From positions 1 to 64,000 of the forward strand of contig CAZWHQ010000008.1 in NCBI GenBank assembly GCA_964633715.1: a stretch of 64,000 bases of DNA. Direction: 5' to 3'. The translations under genes were made by a program, and so were the position numbers. Source of the DNA: JAUWVG01 sp964633715. Lineage in GTDB: Bacteria > Acidobacteriota > Aminicenantia > Aminicenantales > Aminicenantaceae. The stretch's first letter is position 1. Each line of letters opens with the position of its first letter. Below are positions 8,429 to 16,286 of the stretch, piece after piece. Below the pieces are notes generated by a model. The model was not told the DNA's origin and did no database searches. It worked only from the letters and a program-made list of their open reading frames with translations.

Positions 8429-9504
8429 TAGGTATCGGCCGGCAAAATCAGTTAGTTGGATTGGATATTGGTTCTTATGCTATTAAAGCTGCTGAACTGA
8501 GCAGAAAAATAAAAGACGGGGCTAACTTTTATACAGTCAATAAACTTGGATATGAAATTCTTCCACGTGACGCTATTGTTGAGGGCACCATTATGGATAC
8601 AGCCGCTGTGGCGGAAACAATAAAAATGATTTTCGAAGAAAATAAAATCTCCACAAAGAATGTTGTCATATCGGTATCGGGCAATTCAGTGATCATCAAG
8701 AAGCTATCTCTTCCAGCAATGGAAAAAGAGGAATTGGCCGAATCTGTTTTCTGGGAAGCCAAAAACAGCATTCCCTACCCTTACGAAGAAACAAATGTAG
8801 ATTATTCAATCCTTCCGTCAAATTTAAAGCCTGAACAAAAGAATTTGGACATACTTCTTGTCGCCGCCAAAAAAGACAAAATTGCCAACTATACAAATGC
8901 AATTCATCAAGCGAACAAAAACCCAGAAGCTATTGAAGTGGACGTGTTTGCTTTATTGAATGCAATTGAAATCAATTATCCAGAAATCATAAATGAAAAA
9001 ATTATCTGCATTATAAATATGGGAGCAAGTCTCACAAATGTCATTATTGCAGAACGAGGAATTCCCCAGCTTTTCCGTGATCTTCCCCTAGGGGGTTCTT
9101 TGTTTACAGAAAATTTGAGTAAAGAACTGAACATAGGATTTGATGATGCTGAAAAAGCCATGAAAGGATTTCCTCTGGAAAACGGATTGTTGGAAAAATC
9201 CAAGACTGCATTAAATTTGAATATGCATAATTTGCTTGAGGAAATCAGCAAGACCTTTTCCTTTTATGAAGGCGCTGAGGGAAATGAAAGAAAAATTGAT
9301 ACCATATTTCTCTGCGGTGGTCTTTCAAACTTATCCGAACTTTCCAACCGATTTGAACAAAAATTTAATATTGAATCGAAAATTTTGAATCCTTTTCGAA
9401 AAATTGCATATGACAGAAAAAAATTCGATTCAATATATTTTGATGAATTGGGAGCCCAGTTCGGAGTTGTAGTCGGGCTTGCAACAAGATATGTAGGGAA
9501 ATAA
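8425..9504 (+). CDS. pilM: Type IV pilus inner-membrane platform protein PilM (actin-like)
   Basis: Cytoplasmic actin-fold ATPase-like protein of 359 residues that binds the N-terminal tail of PilN and connects the pilus motor to the membrane complex. It has the phosphate-1 motif VGLDIGSYAIKAAEL at about 9-23, a second glycine-rich strand INMGASLTNVII at about 193-204, and FLCGGLSNL at about 292-300, typical of the FtsA/PilM fold. It is the first of five contiguous pilus genes in the canonical M-N-O-P-Q order and overlaps coaD by four bases. Confidence 0.95.
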   Translation: MIGIGRQNQLVGLDIGSYAIKAAELSRKIKDGANFYTVNKLGYEILPRDAIVEGTIMDTAAVAETIKMIFEENKISTKNVVISVSGNSVIIKKLSLPAMEKEELAESVFWEAKNSIPYPYEETNVDYSILPSNLKPEQKNLDILLVAAKKDKIANYTNAIHQANKNPEAIEVDVFALLNAIEINYPEIINEKIICIINMGASLTNVIIAERGIPQLFRDLPLGGSLFTENLSKELNIGFDDAEKAMKGFPLENGLLEKSKTALNLNMHNLLEEISKTFSFYEGAEGNERKIDTIFLCGGLSNLSELSNRFEQKFNIESKILNPFRKIAYDRKKFDSIYFDELGAQFGVVVGLATRYVGK

Positions 9505-9507
9505 GCC

Positions 9508-10125
9508 ATGATTCGAGTCAATCTTTTAAAACCGGAACAAAAAGATATCAGAGAAGCTCCCATAGCTTCATCTCCCCACGTTCAAGAAAAGAAAAAACAA
9601 CCGAATACAGCGTTGATATTCTTACTGGTTATTGTGGCTATCATCTCTGTGTATTTTATCCAGAACAAAAATCTAAAAAAGGAACAAAATCTTCTCAACG
9701 TTGCCAATGAAGAAAAAAGAGCTCTTCAGGATGTTGCAGAACTCCTGGTCCAGGTTGAAGCACAAAAAAATCTTCTTGAGAGAAAAATCAATCTCATCAA
9801 TTCCCTGACATCGCATCAGCATGTTGCAGTCAACATCATGGACGAGCTGAGCCTGAATATCCCAGATTGGGTCTGGCTGGTAGAAGCAATTTACGACCAG
9901 AATGAAGTCCGGATAAAAGGAAAAGCACTGTCCAACACTTTAATTGCGGATTATATGCTGAGTTTAGAAAACAGCCCCTCATTTACAGCAGTCAATCTCA
10001 TTTCATCTACGCAGCAAAGATCAGGCGGGGATGAATATCTAGAATTCTCTTTAACAGCAGAATATGTTCTTCCTCCAAAGCTGCTTTCACCAGGAGAGGG
10101 AGACACTGCAGAGGAGCAAAAATGA
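9508..10125 (+). CDS. pilN: Type IV pilus assembly protein PilN
   Basis: Bitopic inner-membrane protein of 205 residues. It opens with the conserved PilM-binding tail MIRVNLLKPEQK, has one membrane segment at about 37-53, a periplasmic coiled coil (about 55-100) and a ferredoxin-like domain ending near 190. In known systems it dimerises with PilO and ties PilM to the periplasmic PilP. ATG lies three bases after the pilM stop, and the 3' end overlaps pilO by four bases. Confidence 0.94.
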   Translation: MIRVNLLKPEQKDIREAPIASSPHVQEKKKQPNTALIFLLVIVAIISVYFIQNKNLKKEQNLLNVANEEKRALQDVAELLVQVEAQKNLLERKINLINSLTSHQHVAVNIMDELSLNIPDWVWLVEAIYDQNEVRIKGKALSNTLIADYMLSLENSPSFTAVNLISSTQQRSGGDEYLEFSLTAEYVLPPKLLSPGEGDTAEEQK

Positions 10126-10697
10126 AGGATTGGCCCTGGTACAGTTATTTGGTTGTAGCCGTTGTTCTTTTTGCTATTGTTTTTATTGTGTTTCTGAAAC
10201 CTCGTAATGAAAAAATTGCAGACGCAAGAGAGGAAAGACTCCGCATTGAAAGTGAAGTTAATCAGCTCAAATTGAAAAAAAGGCAGCTGGACAAGATTGA
10301 AGCAGAGCTGCAAACAATGACCAGTACACTTAAAGAACTTGAAAAAGTAATCCCTCAACAGAGGGAAATGTATGACATTTTGAAGCAAATCCAAGCACTG
10401 GCATATGATTCCAGTCTAAACATCGTCAAATTTGTCAACAGAGGAGAAATCGATAGGGAATTCTACTGGGAGTGGCCAATTGCGATAGAAATTACCGGAG
10501 GTTACCACAACTTAGCGTTATTTTTTGACAGGCTGAGCCGGTTCTCACGCCTCTTTAATACTGAAAATTTCGCCATAAGAGCCCTCCCCAGGCAAAATAA
10601 TTCCGAAACTATCACTGCCAATACAACGATCAAAACCTATATCTTCAGAGAAACAGTGGCTCCGAATAATTCAAGGCCAAAGCCTCCAGGGAAATAA
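10122..10697 (+). CDS. pilO: Type IV pilus assembly protein PilO
   Basis: Bitopic inner-membrane partner of PilN, 191 residues. It has one membrane segment at about 7-27, a coiled coil at about 33-78 (EERLRIESEVNQLKLKKRQLDKI), then the PilO ferredoxin-like domain with QQREMYDILKQIQALAYDSSL and the FDRLSRFSRLFNTENFAI strand-helix typical of the family. It overlaps pilN by four bases and is followed immediately by pilP. Confidence 0.94.
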   Translation: MKDWPWYSYLVVAVVLFAIVFIVFLKPRNEKIADAREERLRIESEVNQLKLKKRQLDKIEAELQTMTSTLKELEKVIPQQREMYDILKQIQALAYDSSLNIVKFVNRGEIDREFYWEWPIAIEITGGYHNLALFFDRLSRFSRLFNTENFAIRALPRQNNSETITANTTIKTYIFRETVAPNNSRPKPPGK

Positions 10698-10698
10698 A

Positions 10699-11166
10699 AT
10701 GAAACGAAAACGAATACATATAATTCTTTTTTTCACATGTTTCTTTTTATTTTTAGGCGGATTCTCCTCCTTCTTCTCACAAGAAAAAGAAACACAAGAA
10801 GCAACACCACCCCAAATAAAAGAAGAGCTGTCCCCTGCTTACAATCCAGCTGGGAGACGAGATCCATTTAGAGATCTTCTCGGCGGAAGGGATGTTCAAA
10901 CACCGACATACGTCGATGGAGTTCCTCAAATCTATATAGACGATGTGATTCTCATTGGAATAGTCAAAGCCCGGGGTGAATTATCGGCTGCTATAAGCGA
11001 TGGGCAAGGTTTTCCTTATTATATAAAGGTTGGCGAGAAATTCGCCGACGGCTTTGTCCTATCGATCGAAGAATCACGTGTGATTTTTAGAAAAACTCAA
11101 GAAAGAGGAATCCCTCTCCGTGAACCAAAAGATGTAATAAAGGAAATATATCCACAGGAGCAATAA
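10699..11166 (+). CDS. pilP: Type IV pilus assembly protein PilP
   Basis: Periplasmic linker of 155 residues between the PilN-PilO complex and the secretin PilQ. It has an N-terminal hydrophobic export segment (about 7-27), a proline/glutamate-rich spacer, the family motif YNPAGRRDPFRDLL (about 48-61) and a compact beta domain ending in REPKDVIKEIY. No lipobox cysteine is in the usual position, although many PilP proteins are lipoproteins, so this one may be anchored by its uncleaved N-terminus or be soluble. It starts one base after the pilO stop. Confidence 0.9.
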   Translation: MKRKRIHIILFFTCFFLFLGGFSSFFSQEKETQEATPPQIKEELSPAYNPAGRRDPFRDLLGGRDVQTPTYVDGVPQIYIDDVILIGIVKARGELSAAISDGQGFPYYIKVGEKFADGFVLSIEESRVIFRKTQERGIPLREPKDVIKEIYPQEQ

Positions 11167-11167
11167 C

Positions 11168-13567
11168 ATGAAAAGGGCAATACCATTATGGCTGGCTATT
11201 TGTATATGTCTCTTCCTCGCCTTCAGTGGCTTCACTCAAAGCTCAGGTCTCTCCTCTATCATAGATCAGGTTTCTGTAAATCAAGGAGAGTTTTCCACTC
11301 AGATTGTCCTTCAGTCGAATTCTCCACTTCCACTTTTTCCGACATTCTATTCTGCTGAGCATCCTGCAACAATCATTGTTGATCTTGGAGACACCATCGT
11401 TAACATCAACCAGCCTTACCATATTGCCGGCCATATGATTGTCGAAAACGTCATTGTGGAAGTCAATAAATCGGGCCGTTCCCGCCTTCTCTTTCCCTTG
11501 AAACAGAAGGTCCCCTACCGCCTGTATACCGTTCAAAATACAACGATTATTGAATTAAATATGTTCCAAAATGAACGCGGTGGAGACTATGTGCCGAGCG
11601 AAATTGAAGAGAAACTGCTAAATACAACAGAAAGCTCCCATTTTTTCAAGGATATCGATATCAAAGAATCGGACAATCGTCTCGATGTCAAAGCCAAACT
11701 GAATGGAGACGCTGTTGTCGATATTTTTGCACTGGAAAAACCTTTCCGTCTTGTAGCCGACTTTTACAACACAAAAAATGTATTAAAGATTCCTGAACTG
11801 GAAATCAATAAAGAGGGAATTAAAAAGCTCAGAATTTCACAGTTTCGTTTGACGAACCCAGGGCCCATCACGCGTCTTGTCTTCGATCTCGAAGAACCCA
11901 GGCCGTACAGTGTGACCTCTGAAAAAAATGGTGTTTTTATTTCTTTCAATACAACACCAGAAGAAACATCCTTTGTAGAGAACAATGCTGAATCAGAAAA
12001 CTCAAATCCGAAAGAAACATCTCCCACAGAACCTGCCTCAAATGGAAACGGTGAAATCGAAAAAACATCCAAAAAGATCGAACCGGTTATCATATCCTTT
12101 CAGAAGGAAGAAAAATCTGACATCCAAATTGATCCCCCTCCAGATAGAGAAATCAAAGAAAAGAGCAATGGCGACACCCAGGAGGAAAAAAAGCCTGACG
12201 TTCAAATTGATCAACCACCAACTACAGAGATCAAAGAAGAGAGCAATGGTGACACCACAGTCGAGTTGCCTTACTCTCCACAGACAATCGGCTACACTGG
12301 AGAAAAATACAGCGGAGAACTGGTCGACATTAGATTTAGGGACGCCGATCTGCGAGATGTGGTTCTCTACTTAGGGAGCGAAGTTGCTGATTTGAACGTC
12401 GTTTTTGATCCAGGAGTGGCAGGTTCGGTTACCTGTAATCTTGTGGCCGTTCCCTGGGATCAAGCACTCGACATACTGCTTAAGAATAGCAAAATGGGAA
12501 GAACCATTGAAGGAAATATCTTGAGAGTTGCGCCCATTGAAATCCTTACCAAGGAAAAGGAAGATGAAAAGAAAATACAGGAGAGTAAGGAATACAGCGA
12601 TCCCATCCTATTGAGGCGCTACCCTCTCTCTTATGCTAAGGCAGATGAGGTCAAGCTTCTCATCGAAAACAAGCTGTCTGAAAGAGGAGAAATTATTGTA
12701 GATCTTCGCACAAACACACTGATTATTTCCGATATCGCAGACAGAATTGATATAGTCGAACAGCTTATAACAGCTTTTGATAAAGCCACTCCTCAGGTGA
12801 CCATCGAAGCTCGAATAGTCGAAGCCACGTCCACATTTGTACGCAATCTGGGGATTCAATGGGGATGGCGTGGAATTTCAGATCCCTTTTACGGCAACCA
12901 GACTTCTCTTCAATTTCCCAACAAAGTCCTTGTAGATGGAGGGCTTATTCCTCAAGGTCTCATAACAAAAGGAATCGGAGGCCAATTGGGTGGATATGCG
13001 ATAAACCTCCCCGCCCCTGCCTTTGATTCAGCGGTAGGGCTCTCCCTCAGCAACGTACTGGACACGTTTGGACTGGACATGGCGTTGACAGCTCTGGAGT
13101 CTACAGGTGAGGGTAAAGTGATTTCGCGTCCAACCGTCACCACACAAAACAATATCCAAGCTGAAATCATACAAGGCAAACAGATTCCAGTACAGACATC
13201 AGCCAATTTTACAGTAACAACAACTTTTATTAGTGCAGCCCTTGAACTCAGGGCTAAACCTCAGATCACCGAGGATGATACGATCATAATGTATCTGGAA
13301 ATAAGGAATAATTCACCTGATTTTGGAAACCTTGTCAATGGGATTCCCCCTATCACAACGCAGAGCGCATCAACCACCGTCATGATCCCTGATGGAGGGA
13401 CCACTGTTATAGGAGGAATTTATCAACAAGATAATTCTATATCTAAACGCAGAGTGCCTTTTTTGCACAAAATACCTCTGCTCGGAAATCTGTTCCGTTC
13501 CACGGCGCGCACCGAAACAAATAGGGAGCTGTTGATCTTTATCACTCCCAAAATTATCAGAAGATAA
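11168..13567 (+). CDS. pilQ: Type IV pilus secretin PilQ
   Basis: Outer-membrane secretin of 799 residues through which the pilus passes. From the N-terminus: signal peptide (1-23), two AMIN-type beta domains (about 30-135 and 160-265), an acidic repetitive linker (about 270-365), STN/N0 domain (VDIRFRDADLRDVVLYL, about 382-460), N1 domain (LRRYPLSYAKADEVKLL to KATPQVTIEARIVE, about 478-560), and the secretin barrel-forming domain. The secretin signature VPFLHKIPLLGNLFRS lies near 760-775, just before the C-terminal ELLIFITPKII. It follows pilP by one base. The linker contains a 78-bp tandem duplication. Confidence 0.95.
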   Translation: MKRAIPLWLAICICLFLAFSGFTQSSGLSSIIDQVSVNQGEFSTQIVLQSNSPLPLFPTFYSAEHPATIIVDLGDTIVNINQPYHIAGHMIVENVIVEVNKSGRSRLLFPLKQKVPYRLYTVQNTTIIELNMFQNERGGDYVPSEIEEKLLNTTESSHFFKDIDIKESDNRLDVKAKLNGDAVVDIFALEKPFRLVADFYNTKNVLKIPELEINKEGIKKLRISQFRLTNPGPITRLVFDLEEPRPYSVTSEKNGVFISFNTTPEETSFVENNAESENSNPKETSPTEPASNGNGEIEKTSKKIEPVIISFQKEEKSDIQIDPPPDREIKEKSNGDTQEEKKPDVQIDQPPTTEIKEESNGDTTVELPYSPQTIGYTGEKYSGELVDIRFRDADLRDVVLYLGSEVADLNVVFDPGVAGSVTCNLVAVPWDQALDILLKNSKMGRTIEGNILRVAPIEILTKEKEDEKKIQESKEYSDPILLRRYPLSYAKADEVKLLIENKLSERGEIIVDLRTNTLIISDIADRIDIVEQLITAFDKATPQVTIEARIVEATSTFVRNLGIQWGWRGISDPFYGNQTSLQFPNKVLVDGGLIPQGLITKGIGGQLGGYAINLPAPAFDSAVGLSLSNVLDTFGLDMALTALESTGEGKVISRPTVTTQNNIQAEIIQGKQIPVQTSANFTVTTTFISAALELRAKPQITEDDTIIMYLEIRNNSPDFGNLVNGIPPITTQSASTTVMIPDGGTTVIGGIYQQDNSISKRRVPFLHKIPLLGNLFRSTARTETNRELLIFITPKIIRR
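12104..12259 (+). repeat. Two tandem 78-bp (26-residue) units in the PilQ linker
   Basis: Copy 1 is 12104-12181 and copy 2 is 12182-12259. Both encode a unit of the form EEKxDxQIDxPPxxEIKEyS followed by NGDT. The amino-acid match is high while many third positions differ, so the duplication is not very recent and the protein sequence seems to have been kept. The unit is acidic and proline-bearing, consistent with a flexible spacer between the AMIN domains and the N0/N1 gate. Confidence 0.75.
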
Positions 13568-13577
13568 AGTGAAAACT

Positions 13578-14168
13578 ATGAATAAAACAAAAATTTTATT
13601 TAAAGCATCCATCCTATTGGCACTTTCTATTGTCTTTATTTCATGCAATCCTCTCGAGAATGAAACGCTCTCTAACAGTATTCTGATCATCATGAACTTG
13701 ACAGGGCAGGATATCAATGGGAACACAGCAAATTTTATGCAATCCGATGTTCTCACCAGCACTAACGCTGTAACAGCCGATTCCGCCACAGTGACATTTA
13801 AAGCCCAGCTGCTCAATCCAGATCCTATCAACGGCCCCTCACAATACAATAATGTTTTAGTGACCCGGTATGTGGTTTCATATTTTCGTTCTGACGGAAA
13901 AAACATTGAAGGTGTCGATATTCCCTATTCATTTGAGGGATACCTGTCGACACTCGTTGAAATCGATAATACTGCGGAAATATCCTTTGTTCTCGTCAGA
14001 GAAGTAGCTAAACTCGAACCGCCTCTAATAGATTTACACGAAGGACGTGGAGACGGGGTTCTTCAGCTAAGAGCCAAAGTGGATTTTTACGGCCATGATA
14101 TGGCCAATAAAGCCGTAAAATCAACAGGATATTTGAGCATCTTTTTTGCCAATTATGCTGATGAATGA
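13578..14168 (+). CDS. Predicted lipoprotein of unknown function, downstream of pilQ
   Basis: Product of about 196 residues with a lipoprotein signal peptide: a hydrophobic run then the lipobox VFISC, with Cys at about 23. The mature part is beta-rich and shows no motif I recognise. ATG 13578 is used. A GTG at 13569, two bases after the pilQ stop, is also possible and would add three residues. The close spacing to pilQ and the four-base overlap region with the next lipoprotein (its first ATG at 14165) suggest cotranscription with the pilus operon. A role at the cell surface or with the secretin is inferred from context only. Confidence 0.75.
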   Translation: MNKTKILFKASILLALSIVFISCNPLENETLSNSILIIMNLTGQDINGNTANFMQSDVLTSTNAVTADSATVTFKAQLLNPDPINGPSQYNNVLVTRYVVSYFRSDGKNIEGVDIPYSFEGYLSTLVEIDNTAEISFVLVREVAKLEPPLIDLHEGRGDGVLQLRAKVDFYGHDMANKAVKSTGYLSIFFANYADE

Positions 14169-14176
14169 GGACAAAA

Positions 14177-16252
14177 ATGAAGCAAAACAAGTCAACAATA
14201 GTTTTCGTATTTCTTTGTATATCTTTTGTAGTTTTTTCATCCTGTAAAAGAAACGGGATTCAGGAACCCAATCCCTTTGGCCCCTCTACATTCTCTATCC
14301 TGCTCAAATTGGCGGCTGCACCCAATGTCATTTTTGCAGGAGACACGAGAGAATCAACAACAGTCACCGCTACGCTCAAACGGTACAACGGTAGTCCTAT
14401 CGCTAACACAGTTGTTCATTTCGATATTCGTGACGCCGCAGGGAATAAAGCGAATCTCGGTTTTTTTGAAGGGAACGAATCTGTAAAAACTAGAACGACC
14501 GATCAAAACGGTCTGACCTCTGTCAGCTATTATGGACCCTTTTCTCAGGAATTGACGACGGATAGGACGATCTACATTTCGGCCAATGTGGCATGGGAAG
14601 GAAATGAATTTATAAATGAGATTACACCTATTTATCTCATCCGAGATGCGGTCGACCTGACGTTCACTCTCATCGCCGATCCAAACATTCTGTTGGCGAC
14701 AGAAAACCGTCCTCAGTCCCAGCTAAAATCCTATTTTAAAACAGTCGATGGAGTTCCTTTAGCCGGAAGAAGAGTCTATTTTGAAATTCTTTCAGGTCCG
14801 GGAACATTTTCGGACGACGAAAGAAAAACTTTTGCTTTAACAGATGCCAACGGCTACGCAGTTGTGACCTATTTCGGCCCAACAAAAAGCGAAATCGACA
14901 GTGACCAAATAGTCACGATACAGGGGGAGCCTGAAACAGCAACGCCCTTTAATATCCAGGAACAAGTTGACATTCGTTTGATCAGTGAGGAATCCAAATT
15001 TCCCCCCGAACTCCAGTTGGCCGCTGCACCCAACGTCCTTATTGCAGGAAACACAAGAGAATCAACAACAGTCACTGCAACTCTCAAACAGTCCGACGGT
15101 GTTCCAATCCCAAATACAGACGTTCATTTCTCGATAAGGTACGCAGATGGAAGTACAGCCAATCTCGGCTTTTTTGAAGGGAATACAGCCGTAAAGACAG
15201 AAACCACCGACCAAAATGGAATGCTTTCCGTTACATACTATGGACCGCTGTCACATGAAGTGACGGCCGATACGACGATCTATATCGATGCCAGAGTTGC
15301 ATGGAGCGGAAGTGATTTCATAAGCGGACAAACGCCCATCTATCTTATTCGGGATGCCGTCGATTTGACTTTCACACTGATTGCCGATCCAAATGTCCTC
15401 CAGGTGACAGACAGCCGGCCGCAATCCCAGATAAGAGCTTACTTTAAGACAGTCGATGGGGTTCCACTGGCCGGACGAAAAGTCTATTTTGATATTCTCA
15501 CAGGGCCGGGAACATTCGAGGGAGCCGATGCAAGAAGAACATTTGCTCTAACAGATGCTCTAGGATATGCGGTTGTAACCTATTTTGGGCCGCTCATAGA
15601 CGAAATAGAAAGTGACCAGACTGCTACAATACAGGCCCAGCCAGAAACAATTTCACCCTACAATATCAAAGCAGAAGTCGACATTCGGTTGATAAGAGAG
15701 GAATCCATCACCACGCCCACTCTCCAGTTAACCGCTGTGCCCAACGCTGTCGTAGCGGGCACGACACGAGGATCATCAACTATCACCGCAACACTCAAGC
15801 AGCTCAATGAGGATCCAGTCACAAATACAGAGATTCACTTTTCCATTCGTGATGCTTCTGGGAATCAAATCAGCCTCGGTTATTTTGCAGGGAATGAAGC
15901 TGTAACAACAGAGAACACAGACGGAAGCGGAACCGCCTCTGTCGTCTACATCGGACCGCTCTCAGGAGATTTGACAGCAGATACAACAATCTACATACAG
16001 GGCAGAGTGGCATGGCAGGGCGACAACTTTATAACAGCACAAACACCTGTCTATCTCATTCGCAGCACAGAGACAATGACTATCTCTCAAGTGACAAATT
16101 CACACATTCTCTTTTTGACAGATAACCCTCCATATTCCCAGAGAAATGCATTTTCTGCCGCTGTTAATGGGATATTATTGTTTACACAGGAAAGAGAAGA
16201 CAATTTTGAAAAGTTTTTTAGTTCAGGAGTCCTCACAAGATCGAAAAATTGA
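14177..16252 (+). CDS. Lipoprotein with three tandem ~236-residue Ig-like repeat units
   Basis: Product of 691 residues starting with a lipoprotein signal (VVFSSC, Cys at about 23). The rest is three repeats beginning near residues 44, 280 and 517. Each repeat contains two Ig-like (invasin/Big-type) domains marked by STTVTATLK, TTDQNGLTSVSYYGP and LTDANGYAVVTYFGP. Such domains form stalks or adhesins on the cell surface. I start at ATG 14177 because GAGGA at 14167-14171 is well placed. ATG 14165, overlapping the previous stop, is the alternative. The second domain of repeat 3 is cut short and the tail (LLFTQEREDNFEKFF...) does not look like the repeat, suggesting a late frameshift. No function beyond surface exposure can be assigned. 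Confidence 0.82.
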   Translation: MKQNKSTIVFVFLCISFVVFSSCKRNGIQEPNPFGPSTFSILLKLAAAPNVIFAGDTRESTTVTATLKRYNGSPIANTVVHFDIRDAAGNKANLGFFEGNESVKTRTTDQNGLTSVSYYGPFSQELTTDRTIYISANVAWEGNEFINEITPIYLIRDAVDLTFTLIADPNILLATENRPQSQLKSYFKTVDGVPLAGRRVYFEILSGPGTFSDDERKTFALTDANGYAVVTYFGPTKSEIDSDQIVTIQGEPETATPFNIQEQVDIRLISEESKFPPELQLAAAPNVLIAGNTRESTTVTATLKQSDGVPIPNTDVHFSIRYADGSTANLGFFEGNTAVKTETTDQNGMLSVTYYGPLSHEVTADTTIYIDARVAWSGSDFISGQTPIYLIRDAVDLTFTLIADPNVLQVTDSRPQSQIRAYFKTVDGVPLAGRKVYFDILTGPGTFEGADARRTFALTDALGYAVVTYFGPLIDEIESDQTATIQAQPETISPYNIKAEVDIRLIREESITTPTLQLTAVPNAVVAGTTRGSSTITATLKQLNEDPVTNTEIHFSIRDASGNQISLGYFAGNEAVTTENTDGSGTASVVYIGPLSGDLTADTTIYIQGRVAWQGDNFITAQTPVYLIRSTETMTISQVTNSHILFLTDNPPYSQRNAFSAAVNGILLFTQEREDNFEKFFSSGVLTRSKN
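14309..16200 (+). repeat. Three direct repeats of ~708-711 bp within the Ig-like lipoprotein gene
   Basis: Units start near 14309, 15017 and 15728. Repeats 1 and 2 are most alike (both begin LAAAPNV and share GNTRESTTVTATLK-type strands and LIRDAVDLTFTLIADPN). Repeat 3 is more diverged and its second half is incomplete. The pattern fits serial duplication of a two-domain unit, with possible length variation between strains by recombination. Confidence 0.8.
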
Positions 16253-16286
16253 CACAAATTGTAACAGGAACAGAAACCACTTGGTT

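Noticed and set aside
13370..13906. 178-codon minus-strand ORF over the pilQ/lipoprotein junction
   Set aside because: It is antisense to the conserved secretin C-terminus and a lipoprotein signal, with no RBS.
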